Assembly (NCBI GenBank): GCA_003217735.2
Contig: CP031585.1
Location: forward strand, 1,103,501 to 1,167,500
Source of the DNA: Marinibacterium anthonyi
Lineage (GTDB): Bacteria; Pseudomonadota; Alphaproteobacteria; Rhodobacterales; Rhodobacteraceae
Reading direction: 5' to 3'
Length of the DNA: 64,000 bases
Below are positions 17,214-27,873 of this stretch, piece after piece; position 1 is the first letter of the stretch, and every line of letters starts with the position of its first letter. Position numbers and translations under genes: made by a program. The notes beneath the pieces were generated by a model. It had not been told where the DNA came from. It did no database searches and was given only the letters and a program-made list of their open reading frames with translations.

Positions 17214-17702
17214 TCAACTGGGTTCTGACAGGCCCAGATCGACAGGACTGAGGAAGAAGGCCTTGCCGAAGCCGCCATTCAGAAAGGCGCCGGTTACCGA
17301 GAACAAGGCGAAGTGAAAATCGCCGAACCCGATGTAAAGCCTGGCCTTGGGATGGTCGCGCAGCCAATGCGCGGCCATCTCTTCGTATGCGGGATCGTCA
17401 TGGTCGATGAAGCGGGCGGTGGCCTGGATCGTCAGGCGCGGATGGGTCAGCGGATCGCCCTTGTCGCCGGGTTCGCCCACCATGATCGATGCCACCGGAT
17501 CGGCCCTGAGCGCGCGCGCATGCTGGGCCAGCGACGAGATCAGCGTCAGCGGTTCGCCCCCGGGCGCCCGGCCAAACGCCACGCGGCTGACAAAGGGCGC
17601 GCCGTCCTGCAACACGGCCAGCGCGCAGTAACGGGCATCGTCCATCAGCTGGCGGCCAAGGGCGCGGGCGTCGTCGTCGGTGGGGCGGTTCGGGTCTGTC
17701 AT
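17214..17702 (-). CDS. Pyridoxamine 5'-phosphate oxidase-like FMN-binding protein (HugZ/split-barrel)
   Basis: 162 residues. N-terminal ALGRQLMDDARYCALAVLQDGAPFVSRVAF and central PLTLISSLAQHARALRADPVASIMVGE are typical of the short HugZ-like PNPOx family, whose members bind FMN or heme. The C-terminus (GFGDFHFALFSVTGAFLNGGFGKAF) is the usual barrel closure. Its stop abuts that of the beta-helix gene (TGATCA). Confidence 0.82.
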   Translation of the reverse strand: MTDPNRPTDDDARALGRQLMDDARYCALAVLQDGAPFVSRVAFGRAPGGEPLTLISSLAQHARALRADPVASIMVGEPGDKGDPLTHPRLTIQATARFIDHDDPAYEEMAAHWLRDHPKARLYIGFGDFHFALFSVTGAFLNGGFGKAFFLSPVDLGLSEPS

Positions 17703-17767
17703 GGGGCGACATTAGGGATGGTGCGGCGCCCGTACAAGACGGTGCGGAAGCCGGTGCAAACGCGCGT

Positions 17768-18421
17768 TCAGAAGTCGATCCAGTAGCCGATGCGGATGCC
17801 GGTGACGCTTTGCGACGGGCCGCCCTTCTGTTCCAGGCCCACCTGCCAGGTGCGGCCCCTTTCCTTGCCCCGGATCAGCACCCCGGGGATCACCGACCAG
17901 TACAGATCGCTGTTCGGCGCCAGGTAGGTTTCCACCGACAGGATCGGGTTCAGCAGGCGGTCCGCCTTGAACCCCACCACGGCATCGGCCTTCCAGGCCA
18001 TGCCGCCGTTGCCCTGCCGCCATTCCGGCCCGACGCTGATCGCCGCCCAGCCCGGGGCGCCCAGCACCTCGATGTCGCGGCCCAGCCCGAACAGCGCGCG
18101 CGCCATCGCCCCGCTGTCGGACCGATACCGATGCCCGCCCAGGGCCACGTCGACCGAAGCCACCCAATCGCCCCGCAGGATCGGGAACCGCGCAAAGGCC
18201 AGCGCGTGGCCAGACGTGCCGTTGTCGTTCAGGTCCACCCCCAGCGTCAGCCAGGGGGCAATCCCGCGTTCGCCGAAGATCCCGTATTCGATTTCGCCAT
18301 TGCTGCGGGGCGTGGATTGCAGCGACAGGAACGACACCCTGGGATCACGCAGCCAGGGCCCCGCCGCAGCGGGTGCCGCCAGGCTCAGACCGACCAGCAA
18401 AAGTGCCGCGATCCTCGGCAT
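17768..18421 (-). CDS. Probable outer-membrane or periplasmic beta-rich protein, unknown function
   Basis: 217 residues with signal peptide MPRIAALLLVGLSLAAPAAAG. It consists of alternating amphipathic strands (EYGIFGERGIAPWLTLGVDLN, WVASVDVALGGHRYR, ILSVETYLAPNSDLYW) and ends in aromatic Phe (IRIGYWIDF), the terminal signature of outer-membrane beta-barrels. No family recognised. Function unknown. Confidence 0.65.
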   Translation of the reverse strand: MPRIAALLLVGLSLAAPAAAGPWLRDPRVSFLSLQSTPRSNGEIEYGIFGERGIAPWLTLGVDLNDNGTSGHALAFARFPILRGDWVASVDVALGGHRYRSDSGAMARALFGLGRDIEVLGAPGWAAISVGPEWRQGNGGMAWKADAVVGFKADRLLNPILSVETYLAPNSDLYWSVIPGVLIRGKERGRTWQVGLEQKGGPSQSVTGIRIGYWIDF

Positions 18422-18544
18422 CGCCGCTCCTCCTCGTACGCCGGCCTGTGTCCGGCCGGGCGCAAGCGCATCCCCGGTCCAGTATTACCCGTTGCGCCCC
18501 GACAACTCACGGTTAATCTGACCCTTATCGCTTCGGAGGGTCGA

Positions 18545-19177
18545 ATGGGGCACGTGATCACGATTGCACAGCAGAAGGGCGGGGCGGGCAAGACGACCCT
18601 CGCCGTCAACCTCGCCGTCGCCTTCCGGCAAGCGGGCAAGTCGGTGGCGCTGGTCGATATCGACCCGCAAGGCTCTGCCGGGCGCTGGTTCATGACCCGG
18701 CTCGAGGCGATGGGCGAGCCCGACATCGACTTCTCCACCGCGTCCGCCTGGGGGGCCTCCTACGAGGTGCGCAAGCTGGCCGACCGGCACGACATCGTCA
18801 TCATCGACACGCCGCCCAAGGCCGACAGCGACCTGCGCCCCGCCATGCGCACCGCCGACCTGGTGCTGATCCCGGTGGCCACCAGCCACGTGGATCTCTG
18901 GGCGGTCGAGGTCGTGCTTTACATGGCCGAACGCGAAAAGAAGCCGACCCTGATGGTGCTGACACGCGGCCGCCCGGGCACAAGGCTGGCGGCCGAGATT
19001 TCCGCCAAGATCGAGGAAATGGAAGCCACGGTGGCCGAAGCCTCGATGACCAACCGCGTGGTCTATGCCGACACGATGGGCCACGGCCTGGCCGCGCTCG
19101 AGGCGCGCAAGGGCCCGGCCCATGCCGAAATGAACGCCCTGCGCCAAGAGATCGAGGACGTCCTCGGGCGCCTGTGA
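18545..19177 (+). CDS. Orphan ParA-family ATPase
   Basis: 210 residues. Deviant Walker A KGGAGKTT at residues 11-18, Walker A' VDIDPQGSA and Walker B-like VIIDTPPKADSD. Contains only the ATPase domain, with no N-terminal DNA-binding domain and no parB neighbour. ParA/MinD-type ATPases position cargos (plasmids, protein clusters, chemoreceptors) on nucleoid or membrane. Cargo unknown; the next gene downstream is hemerythrin-like. ATG preceded by GGAGGG. Confidence 0.88.
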   Translation: MGHVITIAQQKGGAGKTTLAVNLAVAFRQAGKSVALVDIDPQGSAGRWFMTRLEAMGEPDIDFSTASAWGASYEVRKLADRHDIVIIDTPPKADSDLRPAMRTADLVLIPVATSHVDLWAVEVVLYMAEREKKPTLMVLTRGRPGTRLAAEISAKIEEMEATVAEASMTNRVVYADTMGHGLAALEARKGPAHAEMNALRQEIEDVLGRL

Positions 19178-19230
19178 GCCGACCCGGACCCGGCCGCCAT
19201 ACCGGGCGAACCACAAAGACGGAGAGCGCG

Positions 19231-19344
19231 ATGACGTACCCCAGCGACGCAGAGCCGCCCGGCATGGCCGCCCGATGCGAAAACAAGGCCGCCCGCCGCC
19301 CCGCTTGCCGCGTGTCGCTCCCCGGCCACCGCTCCGGTCTCTGA
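19231..19344 (+). CDS. Possible 37-residue small protein
   Basis: ATG at 19231 is preceded by GACGGAGAG at good spacing and the frame closes at 19344, just before the hemerythrin gene. The peptide is basic with two Cys (AARCENKAARRPACRV). No homologue recognised; could equally be leader sequence. Confidence 0.25.
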   Translation: MTYPSDAEPPGMAARCENKAARRPACRVSLPGHRSGL

Positions 19345-19348
19345 TCTG

Positions 19349-19900
19349 ATGGCGGCCAACGATCCCACGGCGCTCTCGACCCGCACCGGGCTGCCGGACG
19401 CCCTGCGCGTGCTGGAACGGGCCTTTCCCCGCATGTCATGGGAAAGCCACCCGAATTTCGGCGAACTCGTGCGCTTCTGGATGGATCGCCACCTGATGTT
19501 CCGTCAGATCACGCAGACATTGCACGAAGACGCCCTGGCGGCCGAGGCCGGCACGATGGATCCGGCGACCCATGCCAATCGGCTGTCCCGCTACGGCAGC
19601 CTGCTGGTGAACGAACTTCACAATCACCACCAGATCGAGGATCACCATTACTTCCCCCGGCTCGTCGGCCTCGTGCCTGAAATCGACCGCGCCTTCGACC
19701 TGCTGGAAACCGATCACGCGGCGATCGATCCGATGCTGCACGATCTGGCAGGGCAGATGAACAATGTTCTGCGCGACGGCGGCTCCCCGGCCCAACTCGA
19801 CGCCGCGCTGCTGGCCTTCGAAACCCTGCTGAACCGTCATCTGACCGACGAGGAAGACATCGTCGTTCCCGTCATCCTGAAATCCGGCTTCCGGGGCTAG
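19349..19900 (+). CDS. Hemerythrin HHE-domain protein
   Basis: 183 residues. Helical metal-site pattern: LHNHHQIEDHHYFPRL, FDLLETDHAAIDPMLHDL and LLNRHLTDEEDIVVP, giving the His/Asp/Glu set for a di-iron site as in hemerythrin-like oxygen or NO sensors. Cytosolic. Weak ribosome-binding site before the ATG; a later start near residue 29 (MSWESHP) would remove a poorly conserved lead. Role unassigned. Confidence 0.82.
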   Translation: MAANDPTALSTRTGLPDALRVLERAFPRMSWESHPNFGELVRFWMDRHLMFRQITQTLHEDALAAEAGTMDPATHANRLSRYGSLLVNELHNHHQIEDHHYFPRLVGLVPEIDRAFDLLETDHAAIDPMLHDLAGQMNNVLRDGGSPAQLDAALLAFETLLNRHLTDEEDIVVPVILKSGFRG

Positions 19901-20005
19901 GCGCGCCCTGCCGCGTCTTTCTGGCCCGAAAAACCCCGGCACGCCATCCCCGCCAGGACCTGCCCCTTCATAAGAAGACACCCCGGTCAGCGGCACGCCC
20001 CTGCT

Positions 20006-20029
20006 GCTTCTTTCTCTTTTCAAATACCC
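20006..20029 (-). repeat. Intergenic A/T-rich motif (GGGTATTTGAAAAGAG type)
   Basis: 24-bp motif, plus strand GCTTCTTTCTC...CAAATACCC. It recurs at 58087-58110 with a single difference (TTTTC versus TTCTC). Located in the gap between the hemerythrin-like gene and the convergent secreted-protein gene. Confidence 0.6.
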
Positions 20030-20059
20030 GGCGCACCCGTCCAGCCGGGACCGGACCCA

Positions 20060-20596
20060 TCAGAAGGACGCGCCCGGCCGCCCCGACGCCACGGCCGCCG
20101 CCAGCAGCTGGAAATGATCCCCGACCTGATCCGGCGCCGACAGCAGCTGCGTCTCGACCGCGTCAAAGACCGCATCCAGCAGCACCGTCATCTGCGCCTC
20201 GGTCTGCGGCAGGACGGGCCGGTACATCTGCAACCCGAACAGCTTGGGCAGGCGCGCGCGGTCGACATTCTCCCGCACCGCCACCCGCAACGCCTTGTCG
20301 GCACCGTCAAAGGCCGCCTGCGCGACGCCATAGGCCGGGTTCCCGTCCACCCCGTTCGACGCCAGCCGAAAGGCGTACTTGTAGCAGTCGAACCGGAAAT
20401 CCGCCGCCGTGATCGCGCAGCGGTCCAGGTCGACGCGCAGGCCATTGGCCACCTCGCGGGTGACAAGCGCCGTCAGCCCCATTCCCGATGTCCGGTCACG
20501 GTTGTCGCCCGAATGCGGGGCGTCGGCGGCGGGCGCCTGGGCGGCAAGCAGCGCCAGGGCGGTGGCAAGGGCAGCAAGGGCCGGGCGTCTGATCAT
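20060..20596 (-). CDS. Secreted protein of unknown function, paralogue 1 of a tandem pair
   Basis: 178 residues with signal peptide (MIRRPALAALATALALLAAQAPA). The core is collinear with the next gene upstream: C-x10-C ending in FRFDCY, NPAY, then YRP, a helical run and GDHFQLLAAAVASG. The two conserved Cys (RCAITAADFRFDC) could form a disulfide in the periplasm. No known domain recognised. Confidence 0.75.
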   Translation of the reverse strand: MIRRPALAALATALALLAAQAPAADAPHSGDNRDRTSGMGLTALVTREVANGLRVDLDRCAITAADFRFDCYKYAFRLASNGVDGNPAYGVAQAAFDGADKALRVAVRENVDRARLPKLFGLQMYRPVLPQTEAQMTVLLDAVFDAVETQLLSAPDQVGDHFQLLAAAVASGRPGASF

Positions 20597-20678
20597 GGGC
20601 GTGTCTCCTGTTGCCGACAGGCTACCATGTCCGGACGGCCCCGGCCAACGCCACCCGAAGGCATGCGGCGAAAACAGC

Positions 20679-21218
20679 CTAGACGATGGCCAGGATCGCG
20701 CCGATCAGCAACAGGGCGGACCGCAGCAGGACCTTGTTGGATTCAAGCGCCGCGGCGATCCGCTGGAAATTGTCGCCGCCGTTTTCGGGGGTGCGCAGCA
20801 GGATCGTGCGGGCTTCCTCGATCGCCTCGGCCACCTTTTCCTTCGACGCGGGCAGGGCTTCGGTTCGGATCGGCCGGTAGGTGTTGAACCCCTGGCGCAG
20901 CACCGGCAGGTTCGGATCGCGGTTGGCATCGACGATGGCGGTGATCTTGCGCCCGACCTCGTCCAGCGCGGCCGTGGCCGGCGCATAGGCCGGATTGCGC
21001 GAGATCTTGCGGGCGCTGCGGTAATAGGCCTCGTCGTAGCAATCATAGCGGTAGTTCTTTTCCAGCCGGAAGCAGCGTTTGAAATCCTGCTGCATCTGGT
21101 AGATCAGCGCACTGGTGGTCTGTGAGTTGAGCGTCGTGTCTTTGTCGTAACCTTGTCCCCATCCCAGGGCCGCGGTCGCAACGCTGCACGCGATCAGAAT
21201 CGCAATAAAGCGGGACAT
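20679..21218 (-). CDS. Secreted/anchored protein of unknown function, paralogue 2 of a tandem pair
   Basis: 179 residues. Signal peptide MSRFIAILIACSVATAALG, then C-x10-C ending in YRYDCY, NPAY, YRP and GDNFQRIAAALESNK as in the downstream paralogue. It differs by a hydrophobic C-terminal segment (VLLRSALLLIGAILAIV), which may anchor it in the membrane while paralogue 1 is soluble. Same strand with an 82-bp gap, probably co-transcribed. Confidence 0.75.
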   Translation of the reverse strand: MSRFIAILIACSVATAALGWGQGYDKDTTLNSQTTSALIYQMQQDFKRCFRLEKNYRYDCYDEAYYRSARKISRNPAYAPATAALDEVGRKITAIVDANRDPNLPVLRQGFNTYRPIRTEALPASKEKVAEAIEEARTILLRTPENGGDNFQRIAAALESNKVLLRSALLLIGAILAIV

Positions 21219-21423
21219 GAAATTTCTCCTTGCAATGGACTATCGCTACCACGAATGCGGGCATCGCGAAAGCGCCGGCGCACTGCTGGCCGGCCCCGGG
21301 GGGATGATCGGAAGGAGAGGCTTAAATCCTGCGCCGAAGCCGGTTTTTCCGGCATGCCATCATGTCGCGGCGTCAGGAGGCGTGCGGGCCGGCGCCTGTG
21401 ATGGCGCCGCGCCCGGGGGGCGT

Positions 21424-21798
21424 TCAGCCGACGATGTTGTAGCCGCGGCCGCGCATGCAGTTGCGGATGATCTGTTCCTTGGCCTGCTGCTGTTGCAGCG
21501 CGCTGCCGGCCAGGCCGGCGATGGCGCCCACGGCGGCGGCGTCACGGACATTGTTGCCCCGGTTATTGACCAGCGCGGTGCCGGCGGCGGCGGCGCCTGC
21601 GGTCACGGCGACGTTCTGGCCGGTGTTGGAGCCCACGACACCCTGCGACGCGGCCAGTTGCTGGCACGAGGCGAGGTCGGCCGAATAATTGGGGCCCACG
21701 GCGCCATCGACGACGGGCTGATAGTTCGACCCGGTATTCGCACAGGCACTGGCCAGGCAGAGGGCGGGGATGGCGGCGAACATGGCAATGCGGCGCAT
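21424..21798 (-). CDS. Glycine-rich putative lipoprotein
   Basis: 124 residues. Lipobox LASAC near residue 18 (MRRIAMFAAIPALCLASAC). Then come a 25-residue Tyr/Asp segment and a Gly/Ala-rich stretch (VAVTAGAAAAGTALV, AAAVGAIAGLAG) of the glycine-zipper type, closing with IIRNCMRGRGYNIVG. Glycine-zipper lipoproteins often sit in the cell envelope. The ATG at 21798 is chosen over the one at 21828 because AAGGAA precedes it and it starts the signal. Confidence 0.75.
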   Translation of the reverse strand: MRRIAMFAAIPALCLASACANTGSNYQPVVDGAVGPNYSADLASCQQLAASQGVVGSNTGQNVAVTAGAAAAGTALVNNRGNNVRDAAAVGAIAGLAGSALQQQQAKEQIIRNCMRGRGYNIVG

Positions 21799-22114
21799 GG
21801 CAAATTCCTTGGTAAGCAACAGATTCACTCCCTGTGAGCGGGCCCGCCATTGGGGCGGAGGCTTCCCGCGCAGTCTTGACCGAACCCACGATGGAGCTTT
21901 CCGTTCCGGGTTTCAAGTATCCGCGAACAGTCGTGGCGTTTTGGTCACGTCCCGGTGGCGGCCCGATATGGCCCTTTTCGGCCTGTGGGGGCGGGCGCAC
22001 GGGGTGGATGGCGGCAGGTACGATTTGGGTGTAGGTATCACTGCCGGTCGCGCGCAGGGCATGTCGCTGAATATGTCGCTGAATATGCGCCGGGCGGGCC
22101 GATTTTTCGACAGG
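21799..22114. other. Intergenic stretch between divergent genes
   Basis: No supportable gene. Just upstream of the oxygenase there are two tandem 12-bp units ATGTCGCTGAAT (22061 and 22073) that provide alternative in-frame start codons for it. Confidence 0.5.
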
Positions 22115-22672
22115 ATGAAGATGCTGGAAGTTCACGCGATACCCGGGGCGTTCTCGGCCTCGGAATGTGATGCGATCCTGGTCCTCGCGCGCGAGGGCGA
22201 GCGGGCGGATGCGCGGCTGGTGGGACGGGCGAGGGACCACAACCTCAGGCGGGCCGAGCTGGTCTGGCTGGACGAGGTGGAGGGCACCGACTGGATCATG
22301 GGGCGGATCATCGACCTGGTGCGGGTGGCCAACCGGGACGTCTATGGCTTTGATCTGACCGATTTCTCGGAGAGCCCGCAGGTGGCGCGGTACGGGGCCG
22401 AAAGAGAGGGGCATTTCGCCTGGCATGCCGATATCGGGGACGGGCCGCTGGCGTCGCGGCGCAAGCTGACGATGGTGGTGCAGCTGAGCGAGGATGAGGA
22501 TTATGAGGGCGGCGGCCTGGAGGTGATGCCTTCGGCGCAGGCGATCGTGGCGTCCAGGGCGCGGGGGAGTGCGACGCTGTTTCCGAGCTTTCTGCTGCAT
22601 CGGGTGACCCCGGTGACGGCAGGGGAGCGGCATTCGCTGACGATCTGGGCCCATGGGCCGGCCTTTCGGTAA
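22115..22672 (+). CDS. 2-oxoglutarate/Fe(II)-dependent oxygenase (PKHD/P4H-like)
   Basis: 185 residues. Prolyl-hydroxylase fold with iron motif HADIGDG (HxD), distal His in LHRVTPV and the 2OG-binding Arg in RHSLTIWAHG. PKHD-type enzymes hydroxylate proteins or small molecules; substrate unknown. Upstream ATGs at 22061 and 22073, inside a duplicated 12-mer, would add a basic lead; the start nearest the conserved domain is given. Confidence 0.8.
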   Translation: MKMLEVHAIPGAFSASECDAILVLAREGERADARLVGRARDHNLRRAELVWLDEVEGTDWIMGRIIDLVRVANRDVYGFDLTDFSESPQVARYGAEREGHFAWHADIGDGPLASRRKLTMVVQLSEDEDYEGGGLEVMPSAQAIVASRARGSATLFPSFLLHRVTPVTAGERHSLTIWAHGPAFR

Positions 22673-22688
22673 GGCCCCGCAGGGGAGG

Positions 22689-22747
22689 TGTCCCACGCGT
22701 GGGACATTTTCGGGATAAATGATTTCAATGGGTTACAGAGGCGGATT
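22689..22747. repeat. Intergenic repeat, copy B: 18-bp palindrome plus 27-bp conserved block
   Basis: Second copy of the element at 6330-6389. The identical palindrome TGTCCCACGCGTGGGACA is at 22689-22706 and the identical 27-bp block at 22721-22747, with a 14-nt spacer instead of 15. Lies between convergent genes (2OG oxygenase and GFA protein). Confidence 0.85.
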
Positions 22748-22776
22748 TGCCGTTTGTTAGGATCCGTCCCCGTGGT

Positions 22777-23178
22777 TCAGGCCCAGTAGTCGCGGATGCA
22801 GCGGCCGTCGAGGGGGAGGTCCTCGAACGTTGTCAGCCCGTCGAAATGGCGGATGGGGATGTGGGCGACGGTGTCGGGTTCGGCCAGGCGGGTGTTGACG
22901 GCGCAGCGGGTGCGGCCCCGCGCGTCGGGGGTGGCGGCGCGCCAGCAGGTGACAGCTCCGCAAGTCGGACAGAAGCGGATCTGCAGGTTGTCGCGGTGAT
23001 CGTCGTTGCGCATGTAGGAGGCGGTTTCGCCCGTGAGCGTGATGTTCTCGCCTTCGTATCCGTAGATCCAGAGCGTGCCGTAGCGCCGGCAGAGCGTGCA
23101 GTTGCAGGCCGTGGCCCCGCCGGGATCGCCTTCGTATGTCCAATGGGTGGCGCCGCAATGGCAGGAGCCGGTGAGCAT
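22777..23178 (-). CDS. GFA-family zinc protein (CENP-V/formaldehyde-activating-enzyme fold)
   Basis: 133 residues. Zinc-ligand Cys motifs: CHCGA near the N-terminus, CNCTLCRRYG, and CPTCGAVTCW. Family members include S-hydroxymethylglutathione synthase and many uncharacterised proteins, so formaldehyde activation should not be assumed. A second, divergent GFA protein is encoded at 27198-27629. Confidence 0.88.
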   Translation of the reverse strand: MLTGSCHCGATHWTYEGDPGGATACNCTLCRRYGTLWIYGYEGENITLTGETASYMRNDDHRDNLQIRFCPTCGAVTCWRAATPDARGRTRCAVNTRLAEPDTVAHIPIRHFDGLTTFEDLPLDGRCIRDYWA

Positions 23179-23235
23179 GGGATGTCCTCCGCTGTTTTGG
23201 CGGAGGGTAGGGGGAAACGGTTGAGTCGTGGAAGT

Positions 23236-23257
23236 GTAGGGCGGGGTTTACCCCGCC
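23236..23257. repeat. REP-like palindrome
   Basis: GTAGGGCGGGG-ttta-CCCCGCC: 7-bp perfect stem (GGCGGGG/CCCCGCC) with a TTTA loop and the same GTAGGG lead as the palindrome after the RAYT gene at 7013-7041. Confidence 0.6.
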
Positions 23258-23290
23258 GTCGGCGGTTTCCGTCGTGTCCCGTGGTGCGGG

Positions 23291-23482
23291 CAGGTGGTGC
23301 GGCGGGCAGCGGGTGACCTGGACGGGTGAGGCCCGGTCCGCCGCAGGCGGCGAAGGCTCCGGTGGAGCCTTCGAGGGCCGAACGGGCGGAGCCCCGGATA
23401 TGCGGTGCAGTTGAGGCTTGAACGGGCGGAGCTCAGGCGGGCGTGTGGGTCAGGTGGTGCGACGGGCAGCGGCCGACCTGGA
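23291..23482. repeat. Direct repeats and hairpin in a 480-bp gene-free region
   Basis: An imperfect 32-bp direct repeat (both copies starting CAGGTGGTGCG) lies at 23291-23322 and 23451-23482. Between them is a perfect hairpin GAAGGCTCC-ggt-GGAGCCTTC (23352-23372) and two GAACGGGCGGAGC copies. The whole 23179-23661 stretch shows no supportable gene and separates the GFA gene from an AT-rich gene. Confidence 0.6.
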
Positions 23483-23661
23483 GGGCGTTTGGTTCGGTTG
23501 GTCGGGGTGGGGCGCTTTAAAGCATTGATGTCGGATGGGGTGGTTGGGACGTCGCCAAAGCGCCCGTCGTGCCGGAGGCACGCCTGCGGCGTGACGGGGA
23601 GGTCGGGCGCTGCCCGCCGTGCCGCCGGGCTGGGCGCTGGCGGTTGGGTATCGCGGGCCCG

Positions 23662-24549
23662 CTATGCCTTTGCTAGAAACGCTTCGTGTGCTTCGGAGAG
23701 GGTTTTCAAGCGTGAAAGGTAATCGTTGCACATATCGACTGCGCGTGAGTGAATGTTGATTAGTCCGTAGTGTTCGATGGTTCTTCGAAATGCATGTATT
23801 GATAAACTGCACAATGGGTCGAAATATTGTGGTCGCACCGGGTTGAACTCTGAAACTGGATTAAAAAGGTCGTTTTCGAATTTCAGGTGGTGTTGGTCCA
23901 AATCTGCCCAATTTCCGTGAATTATGAGGGATCCTCCCCTGAATACTGCCAGGTAAACATCCTGCAATCCTATAAGTTCGGAGCGTCTATAGAGGTCCAA
24001 CTTCGACCATTTTCCTTTTTTCCATGCCCTGGCCTCTTGCTCGGTGGTCCGGGCGCGTTCAAAGGCTCGATTAATGGAGATTTGCATTCTCGCCTCTATC
24101 GGTTCCTCCACACCTCCTCGTTCACCAATATTTCTCCTGATCTTGTCGAGTAGCCGTATTTCATACTGAAGGGAGTAATGGACAAAGTCGTTGAACACTT
24201 CTGCGCTGGGATCATCCATTAGGAAAAACATGTTGACGACAGTCTCGAAATGCAATCGCGCAGCCATGAACACAGTTTCGCGACGGTCCCTGCGAACTTG
24301 GTCGAGGAACATGTCGATCAATTTGTGTAATCTTATTAGTAGGCCCCCGATAATCGCCTCGTTTCTGGTCCAGCCTTCTGCGCCATTCGGGAGTATGTGT
24401 CCGCAAATAATGATTGAGCTTCCCGCTTCTATCAAAAGCTCAATATATTTTTCCACAAAGTCCGCCTCAGAGCGGAACTTCGTTAGTTCCGCTTCGTCTA
24501 TCGTTGTCGGAGTAATCGTAGAAAGAACGTGGTCTAGGTTGTCGCCCAT
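23662..24549 (-). CDS. AT-rich gene, probable DUF5677-like protein, likely acquired
   Basis: 295 residues, helical and cytosolic. Motifs such as AARLHFETVVNMFFLMDD, YEIRLLDKIRRN and SLIIHGNWADLDQHH resemble DUF5677 proteins, found in many accessory and defence-type loci, but no function is assigned. Base composition is clearly lower in G+C than in all neighbours, with many A/T-ending codons and runs of T/A. It stands next to direct repeats and a REP-like palindrome, consistent with transfer. Its start is 7 bp before the end of uvrB-side sequence... adjacent to the uvrB stop at 24554. Confidence 0.62.
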   Translation of the reverse strand: MGDNLDHVLSTITPTTIDEAELTKFRSEADFVEKYIELLIEAGSSIIICGHILPNGAEGWTRNEAIIGGLLIRLHKLIDMFLDQVRRDRRETVFMAARLHFETVVNMFFLMDDPSAEVFNDFVHYSLQYEIRLLDKIRRNIGERGGVEEPIEARMQISINRAFERARTTEQEARAWKKGKWSKLDLYRRSELIGLQDVYLAVFRGGSLIIHGNWADLDQHHLKFENDLFNPVSEFNPVRPQYFDPLCSLSIHAFRRTIEHYGLINIHSRAVDMCNDYLSRLKTLSEAHEAFLAKA

Positions 24550-24553
24550 TGCC

Positions 24554-26755
<2,202 letters not shown>

Positions 26756-27197
26756 GGGAGAGAATCCTTTCCCTACAAGAATGATCCGTTTTTGTTCCGG
26801 TTCAAGACCCTGACGGATCCTGACAGAAAAAGCGAAAATGCTGCTTTGCAGCGCAGGTAACGGTGATGTGACAGGCCGGGAAACGCCTAAAATCAGCGCT
26901 TTTACGACCTTTGTCGAGGGGCTTTGTTGAATCCGTCTTTGCCGGATGGCGAAAAACGCGGTACATTTGCTGCACGTGCAAAGTCATGGATGTCGGTGGG
27001 GCGCGTCTCCTCTCCTCCCTCCTCCCGGTTAGCGCCCTGCCGGCAGCCATGCATTCACGTGACCCACCCGACAAAGCCCCGACAAGGCCGCGACAAGGTC
27101 CTGATGCGGCCCCACGGCTTGTCCTTGCCGGGAGGGTGAGGGGACGGATCCCGTCAACGGGATATTTGCGATGGTGCCCGGCTGGTCGCGCTGAGTG
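26756..27197. other. Gene-free region upstream of uvrB with short repeats
   Basis: No supportable gene. It contains three spaced CGACAA(A/G)G units at about 27069-27099 and a small perfect hairpin ATCCCGT-ca-ACGGGAT (27148-27163). The uvrB promoter should lie in the first 150 bp, which are locally A/T-richer. Confidence 0.45.
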
Positions 27198-27629
27198 TCA
27201 TGGGGTTTGCAGGAACGCCGCCGCTGTCGCGGCCGGGCGTTCGAGATCATCGTCGATATGGAGCCAGGAGAGACGTTCGCCCGCGTGCGCATGCACCTGC
27301 GGCGGCAGGTTGTCCGCCTGGTCGATGACGCCCAGAGAGATGAAGACCTGGCCCGGCAGATAGTCGTAAAATCCTGCCAGTGACGTGCCGCAATGGTCAC
27401 AAAACGTCCGTGTCACGCCGGGGGTTACGCTGATGCTTTTGCCCATGTTCGGCTGGAACACGACGGCATCCACGGCAAATGCGGCAAAGGCCGCGACCGG
27501 TGCACCTGTCACACGGCGGCAATCCTGGCAATGGCAATAGGCCACGGCGTGGGGCATGGATGTGCTGCGCAAGGTTGTCGCGCCGCAATAGCATCTGCCA
27601 GTGATCGCATCCGGGTCAGTGTTTGCCAT
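27198..27629 (-). CDS. GFA-family zinc protein, second copy
   Basis: 143 residues. Cys ligands in CYCGA, CHCQDCRRVTGAP and FCDHCGTSLAGF fit the GFA/CENP-V family more closely than the copy at 22777-23178. The ATG at 27629 is chosen because the zinc motif begins 12 residues later; the open frame upstream is not conserved-looking. Function unknown. Confidence 0.87.
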   Translation of the reverse strand: MANTDPDAITGRCYCGATTLRSTSMPHAVAYCHCQDCRRVTGAPVAAFAAFAVDAVVFQPNMGKSISVTPGVTRTFCDHCGTSLAGFYDYLPGQVFISLGVIDQADNLPPQVHAHAGERLSWLHIDDDLERPAATAAAFLQTP

Positions 27630-27873
27630 GGCGAAACCCTTTGCCGCATCGGGCGACGTGTCAACCCGGGCTTGAAGCGGACAGGAACGCCGGGATCCAC
27701 ACGCTTGCGCCCGAGGCACCCGCAGCGCCGGGGCAGGACGCCGATGTTGGTAAAATCCGGCGGAAATCCGGTGCAAAGCCGTGTCACGGCGGCAAAAACG
27801 CCCCTTGCCCAAGGGCCGGGGCTGACGCATATATTCCGGTACGCCGATCAAGTTCCGAGCAAGGAGATTGCCC

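Noticed and set aside
26756-26860. LexA (SOS) box for uvrB
   Set aside because: No GTTC-N7-GTTC pattern found; the nearest GTTC pair is separated by 2 nt.
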